DNA of 64,000 bases from Rheum nobile (taxonomy: Eukaryota; Streptophyta; Magnoliopsida; Caryophyllales; Polygonaceae). The DNA is taken from positions 992,001 through 1,056,000 of the forward strand of contig WOAB01000317.1 of assembly GCA_027886185.1 (NCBI GenBank). The letters are read 5' to 3'. Numbering within the stretch: the first letter of the stretch is position 1; the number at the start of each line of letters is the position of its first letter. This document shows, piece by piece, positions 34,807-47,358 of this stretch. The notes under the pieces were generated by a model, which worked only from the letters and a program-made list of their open reading frames with translations, did no database searches and was not told the origin of the DNA. The translations under genes were made by a program, and so were the position numbers.

Positions 34807-35821
34807 CTAATTTGCTACGCGCCGCCGGTCAACTGGTGCATTCAACCCAGATCTACAGAGAAAGCCCTCCTGGCAACAGATTGATGTAGTGAAATTGGCA
34901 AAAGTTGTCTTTTCAGCCTTTTCCTCTGGCCACATCCTTGCTCTACAGAAATAACATCTGGTTGTCGGGGCCTTTAGTTTTGCATAGCTCACTTGTACAT
35001 CTGCGGTTATAGATAATAGACGATATTGGCAATGAAATATTGGCGTACTCAGCTATATTATGAAGATACTTACTATTTGAGTGGCGCGCAACGGCCGCAC
35101 TTGGCCCTCTCGCCTTAGGGGGGCGCCCACGTGGCTCTGTTCCAAGAAACAATTAGCCATGTGTTCTGTTCCATAGGGGGTGGCAATAGTGCACTGGGCA
35201 TAGTTTTCGTATTGTGCAATTCTTACTTGGGGTTTCCACTTGTGCGGGCTGATCAGCAAGTAGGGAAGCACTGGTCACACTGTCCTCTAGGCGCTTTGGC
35301 TTGGGGGGCCGGGCACGCCTTCCTGATGCAGTAAACAACAACAAATACGTGCGTGGTCAGAGCTGATGACTTGCATGCATAAACATAATTTTGTCATACA
35401 AATCTTACTCGGGGTATCAAGCGCTGCATGTCGGCCAGCAAGTTCGACAGTATCGGCCACACTTTCGCCTGGGTTATGCAGCGTGGATGGCCGCCCATGC
35501 TCGCCTAGTAAAACCACAAAAGTGAACGACGCTTGTGCTTAGAGGGTATGGTGTGGACATATGCAGAGGCACAAATGGGGGTGTTGTTGTTAACAATGTT
35601 ATTTGGGAACGCGGTTTCCTTTGGCAATAGCAAAATGTACTTGTGTTTACAATTCATGGCAGGTATACACGCAGGAAATTCAACATTATGAGGTGTTTAA
35701 AACGCATAAGTAATGAGCTTTATGTGATACCTGTGTGCATGACATTCAAGCCGCAAAAAACCTCAACCCTCCCGTCCGGTCGTGTGATATTTCTTGTAAT
35801 CAGTTGTAACGAGATGTCCAT
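34807..35821 (-). CDS. Five-exon gene with repeated AT-hook-like exons and a CxxC/CC segment (Helitron-associated, unknown)
   Basis: Exons on the minus strand: 35731-35821, 35409-35504, 35227-35322, 35074-35136 and 34807-35000. Every junction has GT...AG and every intron is phase 1. The sum is exactly 540 bases (179 residues plus stop). Exon 1 starts MDISLQLITRNITRPDGRVE. Exons 2 and 3 are both 96 bases, end alike (DTP, ETP) and encode GEHGRPSTL and RRARPPKPKR. Exon 4 encodes PRGRPPKARG, a good AT hook. Exon 5 encodes CYFCRARMWPEEK and then a CC pair, resembling the Cys-rich region preceding the Rep domain of plant Helitron proteins. The gene lies upstream of, and on the same strand as, the helicase fragment, with the RPA-like fragment in between on the other strand. 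It may be the N-terminus of the Helitron protein cut off by a stop, or a captured chimera. No proven function. Confidence 0.5.
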
Positions 35822-35824
35822 TCC

Positions 35825-38800
35825 TCCAAACGTGGGTAAGCAGTGTGCTAGCAAAATGTGTAAAGCATAGATCAATTTCGAGCTACAAACTTTCAGAAAC
35901 ACGCATGGTTTTTTATCTCATTACTACAGAAACACGTATTGGCACGTAGTGCATTGGCCGATGAAGAATATCTTTTCTTCTTGCATAATACATTATATTA
36001 TACACATTCATATACATATCTTTACATATCAAAGTTGAATATCGATATAGTACATCCTTTTTCTTATATTAGATAATATAAAATAAGTTTCATAACACAT
36101 TTATTCTATAATTATTATTAGTGATTAGTATATTAATAAATTTATATTATTATATGATTACAATACAATTAAATTATGCATTATTCGTTATATTATATAC
36201 ATTCATATACATATCGTTTGACAATTTTAAATTTCTAGATAAATATACAGTTACATAAACACATGCATAACTTCCCTTAAAGTGCACAATTAATATACTC
36301 TTAGGGAAAGGAGTTTATAAAGCTCATTACTTGTGCGCCGCTGGTCAATCCAGCCTTGTCCCATCCGTCTCTAACATGTTAGTAATCGACTCGAACACGT
36401 GTGTTCCGAAATCGACTTAATCCAACTGAACCCGACCCATGTCACAAGTCTACTATTATGTGTTAAACACGTTAATCAAATTATTTTATTGTAACATAAT
36501 ATATATTAATTCTTTCACTGAGAAGCCCAATTTACAACTTAATGTTTATTTTCAACTATACTTGGTATACCATTAGTTTTTGAGTCCTCAAAAGTGACGA
36601 TTATCTTATTAAAATCAGATTTTCTTTTCCGAAATAACTCAAAAGGGCTAATAATTTATTAATTTGTACTCCCTCAAAATTGATTAGAAAAGATTGGTCA
36701 TGAAAATTGGTACTATTTTTTTGCAACTATAGACCGGTCCAATCTTTGTGCTTCATGACTCAATACCCTAAATATAAATATAAAGCTATCTTAATGACTC
36801 CATCGGCTAAGGGTCTGTTTGTCATCCCATATTATAATATCATTACCAATTATAATGTACCCTTTTTAAATAAAAATTTATGGATCATCGATATTTGTGT
36901 TAGATTAAATATTTATATAAAATAAGTGTGTTTGGCCATTTATCATATTAAAGGAGTATCTTTTTCCTTCTCAATTCTTCTGTCTGTTCTCTTCCTCCTA
37001 TCCGTAATGTCAGTGCAGCCATACTCCACATCGTCTCCGTCGTTGACAAAATTCACCGTCCACACAGTCCTCCACCGTCACAAATTTCCGCCATAGATGC
37101 CATCCTTCGTCGTCGCCGAGATCCACCGCACGCAACCGACCTCACACGACCCATGATCCATCAGGACCATCACCCATAATTCCTCGCCGCCTGAACCGAA
37201 ACCACCACCATCCCGGAGCGACCGCCGCCGTGATTTAAACCCCTTTTTCCTCTCTTTCATTGTCTCCATAAGCATAGGCACATAGCTGAATAGCTGATGG
37301 CTTTGGTTTTTTTGGATCGTGCTGGCGGCTAGGGTTTTCTGAGATTAGCCCGATGTGGCCTGGTCAGTTTCTCATGCCCCAAATTCCATGTTATTTTCGC
37401 GATTCTAGGTTTCTTTTGCTATATGTGTATGCTTGTGTTGTGTAAAGTACTTTACTTTTTTTTTTTTTCTTCCGTATATCAGAGGGAATTCACTTTCTTT
37501 TCTCTTACCGGAAACCTGGTGTTTGTATGCTTGTAAAGCACCCACGTTTATAGGGAGGTTGTCAGGTTAAGAATTGTAACGTGGGCTATAATGTATGAGA
37601 GTTGTGGATTGAAACAGTAATGGGATTTAATTGTACCATTTAATTTGTTAACGACTGAATTGGGTAACATTTGTGGTTTGTAACAACTGTCATTTAGTTG
37701 TACTCTTCAATATGATTAACGTATGAATAAAATGTGTAACAACTCATTTACAATTTATTGTAGGGTTTCAGTTTTGGCCCCTATGAATGTTTTGGCCCCT
37801 ATGAATTAGCAAGAAGAGTAAATTAAAGTTTTCCATTTTTTTCAGTAGGATAACTTTATATTAGATATTGATGATTTCAATTCAATGAGGGCCAATACAT
37901 AGCCAATTGCCTTGATATGTAGAGCATTTACTTGTGTAGAGATTTTTTCACCCTTTTCTCAGACAAAATTATAATAGATATAGATTGCAATTTAATTAAC
38001 ACACAATATTTATTTATAATATATACTAATAAGATTTTTCTAGTGTAAAAACATCTCAATTAATTAAGGAACTACATATATATAAATATAATATATTATT
38101 ACTGAGAGATTGAAACGTACAGTATTTTGTGTCTTGCTATGAACGACATATAATTAAAGAACGAAATCGATATTTACATTGACGTACGTACGCAATTTAT
38201 ATTAGTAAAAATGGGAAGATTTTTTCTGCAAAAACTAATTAAGGTCTTGTTTGATCAAAATAATTTTTATTTATAAATACTTTAGCAAACAAATCCTAAA
38301 TGATCGAATTATTTGGTTAAATATTAATAATGCTATAAAGATAGCTCTCCAATAAAAACACAGAGTATTAAGTAATGTTTCCCAAAGCAATGTATATCGT
38401 ACAAAATGGTTGATCCATAAATTTTAATCACATTTTGTGAACAAAAATAATGATCGAGCTCTAGCATATAATTAACGTACATATATAAGCTCACTATGAA
38501 TTCATGGACAACGATGGATTTTCTCGGATTTTTGTCAAATCAACTCAAATAAACATCCGGCAACCCACTTGTGTCCTTAATTTGTATTCTTAATTGTTTA
38601 CATACAAGTTGTTAGACATCAATGTCAAGCAACACCGATTAAGTTAAAAATATAATTATGTATAGATAGAAAGATGGTAAAAATTATAAACAAATATACA
38701 AATATATAATATGGTCGGTAACTTAAACTAGTGTGTGATCCATACCATTGTGGGAATTATTTGGATCGGATCGAACCAAAGAAGCTGGATACATACATTG

Positions 38801-39600
38801 CATTTGCATGCAAATGGGAATTAAGCAACACAATTTATATAACATTTATACATGTATAAATGCAAAAATAATGGGAATGAAATTCATAAATCCTTTGCAA
38901 ATTAAAGCGAAAATTTGACATATATCTAAATACATGCATGTATCCATAAAATTAACATGGATTAATATTATAAAATATTGCAGCCTAAAATAATTATATT
39001 ATATGCTTGTCAAAACCATGAAATATGGTTCGGTGATGCAAGCAAGAAATAGTTAGAAGTGGACAAGAGCGACATATATATATAACAGCTAACAGAAAAG
39101 CATTATTAATTAACTAGTTAGTAGGAATTGTGCTAGAATTTCACGTCACATATATAAATAAAACAAGGGAAAATGGCCAGCTTGTGTGGTTTATAAATGT
39201 GGAGTATATAGTTTTGCTACATTATTACAGGCATGGATTCATGTATATGTACCTGCAATGCAAAGTGGGTCTTGTCCAAATCAAATTCTGTACATCAATC
39301 TCTTCCTTTTTGTCATTGTAATTGCAATATTTCTCTTCTTTATTATATGTTCTGTCATGTCTTTGACATCAATGAAATTTTGTAAGTTACGGATTATAGC
39401 CTTGTTTGCTTCCTCCTTACTAAGTTACTATTTGTGTTCGATCTACATGTGACAAACCTTGGTAAAATTACACATAATATATCATTAAGTTTAAATTAAC
39501 CAAAGTAAATCATGAGCAACCTTAGTAATTAAAATTAGATTTAAAGCGTCAAGTATTCTAAGCTTAATTAATAAGAATAACACCCCACAACCACAAGATT
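35825..39600. other. Intergenic with a GC-richer island
   Basis: No gene was recognised. At 36350-36450 GACTCGAACACG and CTGAACCCGACCCATG words resemble a lone hAT-type end. The part from about 36985 to 37360 is richer in C and in CCG/CCACC words, like a 5' UTR or a degraded coding exon, but only short frames exist on both strands. The remainder (37.9-39.5 kb) is very AT-rich. Confidence 0.5.
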
Positions 39601-39606
39601 ATATAA

Positions 39607-39637
39607 TACTAGCAATCGAAGCCCGTGCGGAGTATAA
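39607..39637 (-). other. Possible Helitron 3'-terminus remnant
   Basis: The plus strand reads ACTAGCAATCGAAGCCCGTG. Read on the minus strand it ends GC-rich then CTAGT, like the candidate at 30843. The complementary arm of the usual hairpin is missing, so this is a weak call. Confidence 0.3.
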
Positions 39638-42442
39638 TTTAAAAAAAAAGTTGTGGCTAGAAGTATTGTTGTAATTTTTAATTGAAGTGGAAGTTCGGTT
39701 TTGTAGGAATGTGTTTCATATTGTAAGAATTTTGGTGTACAAAATTGAAGAAATCTATATATGCTCTTTATTTTTTTAATGTGCAGTAGATGCGTTCATT
39801 CCATAACAGACAAACATATTTATCAAGCAAAAACATTATGAGCGTTTTAGATTTGGTTTATATGTAGCAGTGAAATAAAGATTCTGAAACCAGACAAAGG
39901 TGAAGTTAGTAGGTTTTAATTTCTTATAGTGAAATACAACATGTTTTATATAATGGGATGACCATTTTTTTTTAGGATTTTGTGTGCTTATTTGAAGTTA
40001 TCTGTTACTGATAAATGTATATATTTAATACGAAAAGGTTAATTTCATAAAGCATGGAAATTATTGTATCATTTTTAATTGATTTTTGTTTTTGTCATAA
40101 AATAAGCTCTAGTATTTTTTTAGAATTTGAGTATTGTAATTTGGTAGTCTATAAAATTCAATTCTTAATGCATCACAAAGTGAAATTATTGTGTATCATC
40201 TCTACTGCTTAATTAAAATATAAAACATAGTAACTTTAACAGAATTATTACAAAACCCTCAATACTGAAATAGAACAATTTCTTAAGAAATACAATTAAA
40301 GGCTCTATTAAGTATTATTGACAACCACAATCAAAATTAGCCAATTACAAATCGTGAATGAGGTAGAATCGTAATTTTGAAAAAAAAATAGGCGGTATCT
40401 AATAAATCCAAAAATAATACGCGTTAATGAAAACTTATAATTTAGATATCACAAAAACAATAATATATTTTGACTCGTGTTTCGTACAAGTTCAACCCTT
40501 TAAGTATATATGTAAGTTCTGAACTTTACCAAAAAATATACAGAAATTAAGGAACTGTAATAGGTAGCAATTGAAGCGTTATTGTATTATAATTTTGAGG
40601 GGCTTCCACTCAATCTCCCAAAACCGACTTCCACATGTCCTTTCCTCTCTGATATCCCACCGTCGCATCTGTGAGCTGCAACAGGGAGCTGAACAAAGGC
40701 AACGGAAGCTCCAAAGCACCGTCTTTTTTTTTTTCCACCGGGAGCTGATCTGAACAATGGCTGAGATGATTGGGGTAGGCAGCGCAGTCGTATCTGGTGG
40801 TTCCGTCGCCGGCGACCCTGATTAGGGATTCAGCGTATTGGGTAGAGAAATGGTAGATTGTGTGTAGCCCATTTCAGATCGCCCTTTGTCGCCTTGACCA
40901 AAAATTTGTACGGCTATCATATCATTGTCCCCGTGCTGTGATTTTCCTGTTGCTTCCTTTGTTCAATTTAAATGAAAGAGACACCAATTTGTCCAATTTC
41001 TGGGAAAACGCTCGGGAGAGGTGAGGTTTGACACACACTAAATTTGGGAGTAAGAACCCTTCTACTAAATATTTCTTTCACTCCTCTGCTATAAATGTGA
41101 TATTGGTTGACTCTTGTATACACCTCACTTAGAAGAAGGGTCTTATCTTCTTAAGTTGAAAGATTAGAAGCAAATATAGGTCAAGTATTGTGTATTAGTT
41201 GCAGTGGCCTTCATAGTTTGCACTTTCTTGAAGCTGGTTATTCATTTGGAAGGTTGTTTCCTCTTCTGTATACTTGTTTCTTAATATATGCGGCTGCTGG
41301 ATATTGTTTCACTATTGAATCTATCTATAATCTGATTCTGCCCCCATTATGGCTATAACTGTATGATCTTACCCAATGGTTTTCTTGTTTCCAGCTATTG
41401 GTGGATTGGACTCTGGGAAAGAATCTGATTGTCTCTAGTGCTGCTCCTCGATTCTTGAATTCTGAGGTCCAAATGATGTTGCTAATTTGTTGTTTTTGCT
41501 TGGGCTTGCAGCTAAACATGCAAACGCAGCTCTTCCAAAAAAATGTAGGCATGTTGAGGTATTAGAGTTTTTTGTTTGTTTCTATTTCGATTTTACAATC
41601 AACAGTATCCAGCATCCGCATAACGGGTCACTCATTAATTAACAAACGGGAGAGTTTTTTGTTAGAATACAATCAACAAACTGAAAGGTGACACATAATC
41701 CTACTTGCTATGTTGACTCACATTTTATGTTACTGTTCAGCTTTCAAACTGTATATTATTAGAATCTTTAGAGAGCGATGCTCGAGTTTTTTCTCCAAGT
41801 AGACCAAATGCGGAAAACACGTTTCTAAGAAAGGTTTAAATGCACTCATGCAACAATGATCAATGATCAGCTATTGCTATATATACAAATAGATCTAGCT
41901 TTGTAGTTAAATTTGGAAATGTTTAACTTCATTCACAGACAGAATAAATCCATCTTTCAGCTTCACTCTCAATAATCAGACAATTCCACATGAAAGAAAT
42001 AGTAGATTTTGACTGATTCATTCCGCATCAATCAGACAATTCGGTCAAAATTAGCAGCATTCTATTTTAGAAGCATATGAGTATCAAGTGTAAATAACAT
42101 GCTGTCAGTTGATTTCCTTAGATGCTGCGCATCGATAGTATTACTGAGCCAAAACCTAGAGATCAGAAATGAGGTAATTATATGACGAACACATGTTGGA
42201 AGCTGATAATTGAATTTTGTTAGCGGGATTGAAGCGAACCTATATGTGTGATTTGTTGTTGTTGTTGTTGCTTGATCTATCATTGAGTGTCTGAATAGCG
42301 TACAAAATACACCTGATGCTGGGTGATACTGTTTCTGAAGAATTCCTGTCTAAGTTTTAAGGGAGTGGCAACATACACCTGATGCTGTTTCTGAAGAATT
42401 CATGGCTCATATGAATGGCCTACCTTCTCATACCCAAAAATC

Positions 42443-42597
42443 TCAAGCTGAACAACTCTCTTTCCCGAAAGAATGTGTTTCAGCTTTCATGGTGTGAAGT
42501 TTTTTTTTTTAATCTTAAAAAGTTGATCTTTTTCTTTTTCTTTTGATTTTTTCCCAACTGGAAACTATTTCAACAAGCTAAGATTTTAATTTTTGTT
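42443..42597. repeat. Dispersed local repeat, copy 1
   Basis: The stretch with GAACAACTCTCTTTCCC, then TTTTCCCAACTGGAAACTAT and CTAAGATTTTAATTTTTG, recurs at 43677-43828 in the same orientation with scattered differences. Confidence 0.8.
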
Positions 42598-43537
42598 CAC
42601 TCCCCCCAACTAAAAACAGTGAAGTCTTCCTAATATATTTCTTGGAGATGGATTCTTAGTATTTAACAACTAAAGTTTGGGGCTTGTAGTAAATTACACT
42701 CGGGTGATAAGGTTTGTGACGAATTCCTCCCTAAGTTTTAAGGCAATGGCAACATACACCTGAGGGTCTTTTCTTCAAGTAAAGCTTGTATTTTTGACAA
42801 AAAAGATTATTTCTCCTTTGGATTTCATGTCTACATTATAGAAACATTTTATACCGAGGCTTTGTTCATTAACTTTCACAGTCACCCGCGACTGAACCGA
42901 ACTGTAGAAAGATGTTGTTATAGAACTTTATGCTAAAGATCCTAGAATTAGGTCTTTTGTGTTGTTTATATATACATATATCTATTGAGACAGAAAGCTA
43001 AAGGATGTGGAATTATCCAAAACTGAACTTCATTGGTATGCACTTGTCCAAATGTGGATTGTATTGGACTTTTAATCTGATGCTTCTTCACTTTTGTTTT
43101 GGTTGGTAGGCTATTTACTGTGAAGCAATTGCAATGGTGGAAGAACACCAACACACCATATCCGTTCCTAACCCATAGGTTGGCTTGAAGAGTGCTCCTC
43201 AGGTCTGAAGTCTATCCTTCATGTGTTTTTGTAATAAATTTGTGAATATCTAAATGATTGATTCATGTGTTTTTTGATATTTTCTATTGTTGGACGGTCG
43301 TATGCAGACTGATATTGCTTTAATACAAACCTAGGAATTTCATATGTGAAATGCTTTTAGCTATAATCCATATGGTCAAAAGGGGTATAGTACAGAAATA
43401 TAAATCTTGCTACAGTGTGGTGTTGCTTAGAAGTTTATAGATATAGATATGATTCCATGTGAATGTGATGCCTCATATTCATACATGTTGTTGTCGAAAT
43501 TTCATTCTTGATCTAAAATGTACAACCAATGTAGATC

Positions 43538-43649
43538 AGTTAAACATCTCATAGAAATATGGTTTTGCTGAAATGTGTAGGATCCTACTATCCAGTTAAA
43601 CATCTCATAGAAATATGGTTTTGCTAAAATGTGTAGGATCCTACTATCC
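43538..43649. repeat. Tandem duplication of a 56-bp unit
   Basis: Two adjacent copies of a unit beginning AGTTAAACATCTCATAGAAA and ending GGATCCTACTATCC differ at one base (GCTGAAA versus GCTAAAA), so this is a recent duplication. Confidence 0.95.
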
Positions 43650-43676
43650 TGATCTTCCAAGGACTCTAAAAAATCT

Positions 43677-43828
43677 AAAGTTGAACAACTCTCTTTCCCA
43701 AAAGGATGTGTTTCAACTTTCAAGGTGTGAAGTTGTTCTTTTTATCTTGAAAAGCTTATCACTTTCATTTGAATTTGATTTTTTCCCAACTGGAAACTAT
43801 TTTAACAAACTAAGATTTTAATTTTTGT
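43677..43828. repeat. Dispersed local repeat, copy 2
   Basis: Direct copy of 42443-42597, about 1.23 kb downstream. Its start lies 28 bases beyond the 56-bp tandem duplication. Confidence 0.8.
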
Positions 43829-44457
43829 ATATATGCACTACCAAAAACGTAATTGAAAAGGATTCTTGGTCCTCTTTTTTTTTTTCCTTCCCAAATTTGT
43901 ATATATGCAGTATCAAAACGTAATTGAAAAGGTAGAGTAGAATAATTTTACCAATCCTATCTACATCAACCTAGTATTACAACAAGCTTAAGCTCTTTAG
44001 ACTGTTGTACTTCAAACCAATGTTAACAATTTTCTTCAGCATTTACCTTGAATTGGTATTGAGCCGCAAAAACAAAGAACAATCTCCACACTCCTGAACT
44101 GCACCGAACCTCAGATTTTCCCATTACCAGATCTTACAACAAAAAGCTCAGATACCAAGGCTTGCAACCTTCTTTATACAAAGCAAAGAAAAGCCTCCTA
44201 CAAAAGAAGACACACAACACAACACAACGCACTGCACACAACCGGGTTTCTGTTACCATTTCTATTCGGAACTACGAGCTGTTTCTTTTCCAGATTTCCA
44301 TATTAATGAAATAAAAAGGATGCCTATAGAAGAACTGTATACAGGTATTCCAGTGTTATAATTCTATATCATAAAAGTTAAGGGTTATTGTATAAGAGTC
44401 ATAAGACCACCTGCTGGCTGCTCAGCAGTAATATTTTGCCAAACCACCGCATATCCT

Positions 44458-44559
44458 TTATATGCTTTCTGCTTGTGCCACTGCTACAGCAAATCCCTTC
44501 TTGTTGTTGGGGGGAGCAGTTGATGCAGCAGATCCGTTCTTGTCCGTGGAAGAAGCCAT
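44458..44559 (-). CDS. Candidate small ORF behind a strong TATA box, 33 residues
   Basis: On the minus strand an ATG opens a frame MASSTDKNGSAAST followed by a Pro/Asn/Lys stretch and GFAVAVAQAESI, then TAA. I do not recognise the family. There is no signal peptide and no membrane segment; the product would be small, hydrophilic and Ala/Ser-rich. A canonical plant TATA box lies 55 bases upstream, which would leave a 5' UTR of about 25 bases, a typical layout for a compact Pol II gene. The context AGCC before ATGGC is a good plant initiation context. A purely non-coding transcript, or a longer product through splicing, is equally possible. Confidence 0.3.
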   Translation of the reverse strand: MASSTDKNGSAASTAPPNNKKGFAVAVAQAESI

Positions 44560-44612
44560 AGTGTAGAGACGGAAGCAAATGGAAGTCAGGGAATCTGATG
44601 TTATGGCCAACC

Positions 44613-44623
44613 GTATTTATAGG
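44613..44623 (-). promoter_or_regulatory. TATA box (CCTATAAATAC)
   Basis: The minus strand reads GCCTATAAATACGG, close to the plant TATA consensus, correctly placed for transcription of the small ORF at 44458-44559. Confidence 0.55.
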
Positions 44624-44659
44624 CGCAAGGATGAGGAACACCATTGATGTAGGTGTAGG

Positions 44660-45505
44660 TGAAAGGTCAATCGTTTACTTCATTCTATGCCTCTTCATCG
44701 TCCCTACTTAATTCTCTTTATTAAATGGAGGTGAGTATAGGGTTTAACTTTGTTTGAACGTTAGCAGATGGTTAACACATGCTTGTTGGGCCAAATGTTA
44801 CAATTAAGGCCAAGTCTCGTATTGTTTTTCTAAATTTCCCTTAACACCTCATAATCAGTGTGTAAATTAATCTCATATTGGCGGACCTTTTGGGCCAATT
44901 TTAACATAAGGCATTTGGGCCCATTTAGCCATTAACATGTATTACGTGTTTTATTTTACGGGACTAGCCCATTAAAGCATTAAGTTGTTGTTTTTATTTT
45001 TTTATTTTAGGGGCTTAAAAGTTAGCATTCAATGACAAAAATGCTAACTTTTAAGTAGATATAGATTGTACAGACCGAGAAAAAATTAGTACATATTTTG
45101 CTAAGAATATAATCAGAGTTTTAGGATGTATTTAGATTCTTAAAATAATATATTAAAATACATTAAATTAATAATTAATATAAAATAATGTATTATTTAA
45201 GGTGATTCAAACTAACCCTTAAACCATAACTTTATGTTCTCATTTTTGGTTTCTTATTATCTCATATTGTGCTGAGAAAGATCTATTCATTAAACAAGTC
45301 ATAATCTAAGATGTCTTGTCCATATGAAAACAAAAACAAATCAAGACCCTTTTTTACTGTACGTGTTAGTATTGGCCATATACATCTATCTACACGGTTT
45401 TTATGGGAGTGTAACAATATTTACTATAGTTCAAAGTTATCAAAGAAGACTCAAATCGTATAATTAAATTATTTGAAAATCAAATAAATAGCAATAACTC
45501 TAGGA
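44660..45505. other. Intergenic, AT-rich
   Basis: No gene was seen. It contains the perfect hairpin at 45014-45055 listed separately. Confidence 0.6.
45014..45055. repeat. Perfect 16-bp inverted repeat with 10-base loop
   Basis: CTTAAAAGTTAGCATT pairs exactly with AATGCTAACTTTTAAG around the loop CAATGACAAA. It may be the core of a decayed MITE. Confidence 0.9.
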
Positions 45506-45509
45506 TTTA

Positions 45510-45672
45510 AGGGCTCGTTCGGTAGTAAAAGATTTCAACCAGTTGAAATCTAAATTTGTCCATAAAAGCTTTAACTAGTTGAAGCAAATTGATAATGTCC
45601 CCCCAAACATTATCAATTTGCTTAAACTTCAATTAGTTGAAGAAGCAAAATTTTGGATACCGAACGAGCACT
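45510..45672. mobile_element. Short MITE with GGCTCGTTCGGTA ends
   Basis: GGGCTCGTTCGGTA at the left faces TACCGAACGAGCAC at the right. Internal stretches (CAGTTGAA and AAGCAAATTGATAATG against CATTATCAATTTGCTT) also pair, so almost the whole 160 bp folds on itself. The target duplication is not clear. Confidence 0.75.
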
Positions 45673-45679
45673 TATTTAA

Positions 45680-47350
45680 CAAAACACTTTATAAAGACAC
45701 TATTTATAACATGATTTTTTGGTAAAAAGTACTTTTAACACTTTGGAATTTGTGTAACATTTGAAATTATATTTTTTATTGTATTTGAAAAATCTTAATT
45801 TTAAAAGGCATTGTTTATAAAAACATATTTGTCATAAAAAATATTATTTTTTTAAATAAGTATTTATAATTACAATTTTTTTTAAATAAAATTTATAAAG
45901 TGTAGCACCAAACAAACTCCAAGTTGAGTTGTAAACACCAAATAAATAACCCAATTTTTACAACTTACATAAGCTAACCACATTACCCTAATTGGTGTAA
46001 AATTCACTAACTCTAGTTGGATCTATGCAAAAATGGGACCTTTCGATGTACATCCACAATCCCAAACTTAGCATGAACTCAAGTTGATTTTGTTGGATGT
46101 TCTTTCCAAAACCAAGTTCAATCAGGTGGACCTTCAATTTTCCCATTGTTGTCTTCATCAGTCTTTCCAGTTTCAATTACCACCCTAATTCAAGAAGGTT
46201 TTTTTTATAGTGTGCACATGGATACACTCTAATAACTTTTTTTTAGTAATTATTTATTTAACCATTAGTTTAATCTTATTTGTTAAGGGTTTATCAATTT
46301 TTTATTAGAAAATATTTTAAAGATAATTTTTTTATTTAGATTTGTTAACATGTATCAATGAACACACACTAGAAAAACCGATTCAAAAAATATATTTTTA
46401 CCACCAAGAATTATATATATAATTCTCCTTTTTCTTCAAAAAATAAAATAAGGAATGAGGAGAGATTTTTTTTTTTTGATTAGGTAAAAATTACACTGGA
46501 AAACTACATAATAGATATATGTATATATATATTTTTGGGAGAGATATTGAACCAAAGAAGAGAACAAAAAAAGAAAAGAAAAAAGGAAGAAACTGTGGTA
46601 GAAATGGACCTGCTGTCCACTCTTCTCAAAGTAGCCCATGGCGGTGTGTCACACGCGCCATATCACATTGTGGCGGAGGGAGTGGCGGGTGTGGGACAGG
46701 AAACCCTACAGAGAAGCCACATTAAATTAAAAAAAAAAAGAGAAAAAAAAAATGAATTAAAAAAAAGGGGAAGAGGAGAGAAATCAGAAAATACAGAGAG
46801 AAAGAGGTGAGAGGGAAGGGATGAAGGGGCACTTTACTTCTTTTTTAGGTTGCACGCATCCATGGCTGAGGAGAGAAGGGAAACATAGCAACAGCTGCTG
46901 CAAGGACAATAGAAGGAGAAGAAGATAAAACAGAGAAGAAAACACCCGCAACAACAACCGCAACGAGGGAGGGGAGGAAAAAGGCCTAATCTTTAGCCCA
47001 CAGGAAAGCAACAAATCTTGCCCAGAAACCCAGAAATCATTCAAACCCCAAAATGAGGCCATTATTTCCCCTTCTTCACTACTCGTGAGAGAGAGAGAGA
47101 GAGAGAAAGAGGAGATGAAGGAGGATTACAGGCCACAGATATAGCTAGCTTTTTAAAGGTTTAATCTTTTTTTTTTCTTCTCCTCTTTAAACAGTCATGC
47201 ATCTGGTTAATTTGGGTTTTTCCATTTTCCGTGTTTGTAAATTTGTGGGTGTTTTTGTTGTAGGTGTGTAGCAGGGGAAGAAGAAATTGTGGTGGAGAAG
47301 GAGAAAAGAGGAATTTGTGGTTGGTGTGGAAATCTGGCCTTGTTTTTGGG
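45680..47350. other. GRAS gene upstream region and probable 5' UTR
   Basis: No other gene was recognised. AT-rich DNA changes near 46.5 kb into a long purine-rich stretch (GAAAAA, GAGAGA) typical of a long plant 5' UTR. It includes a GA tract at 47089-47105 and a TATA-like stretch at 46515-46532. Pyrimidine tracts followed by AG near 47198 and 47262 could be acceptors of a 5' UTR intron, but I cannot fix one. Confidence 0.5.
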
Positions 47351-47358
47351 CGAATTAG

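Larger units (their letters stand above)
39640..44390. other. Intergenic with GC-richer island and local duplications
   Basis: No coding gene could be supported. A mixed-composition block (40590-41050) contains CCGTCGCCGGCGACC and a short ATG frame at about 40757, but no domain. It may be a 5' UTR or non-coding transcript start. The 42.3-43.85 kb part holds the duplications listed separately. Confidence 0.5.
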
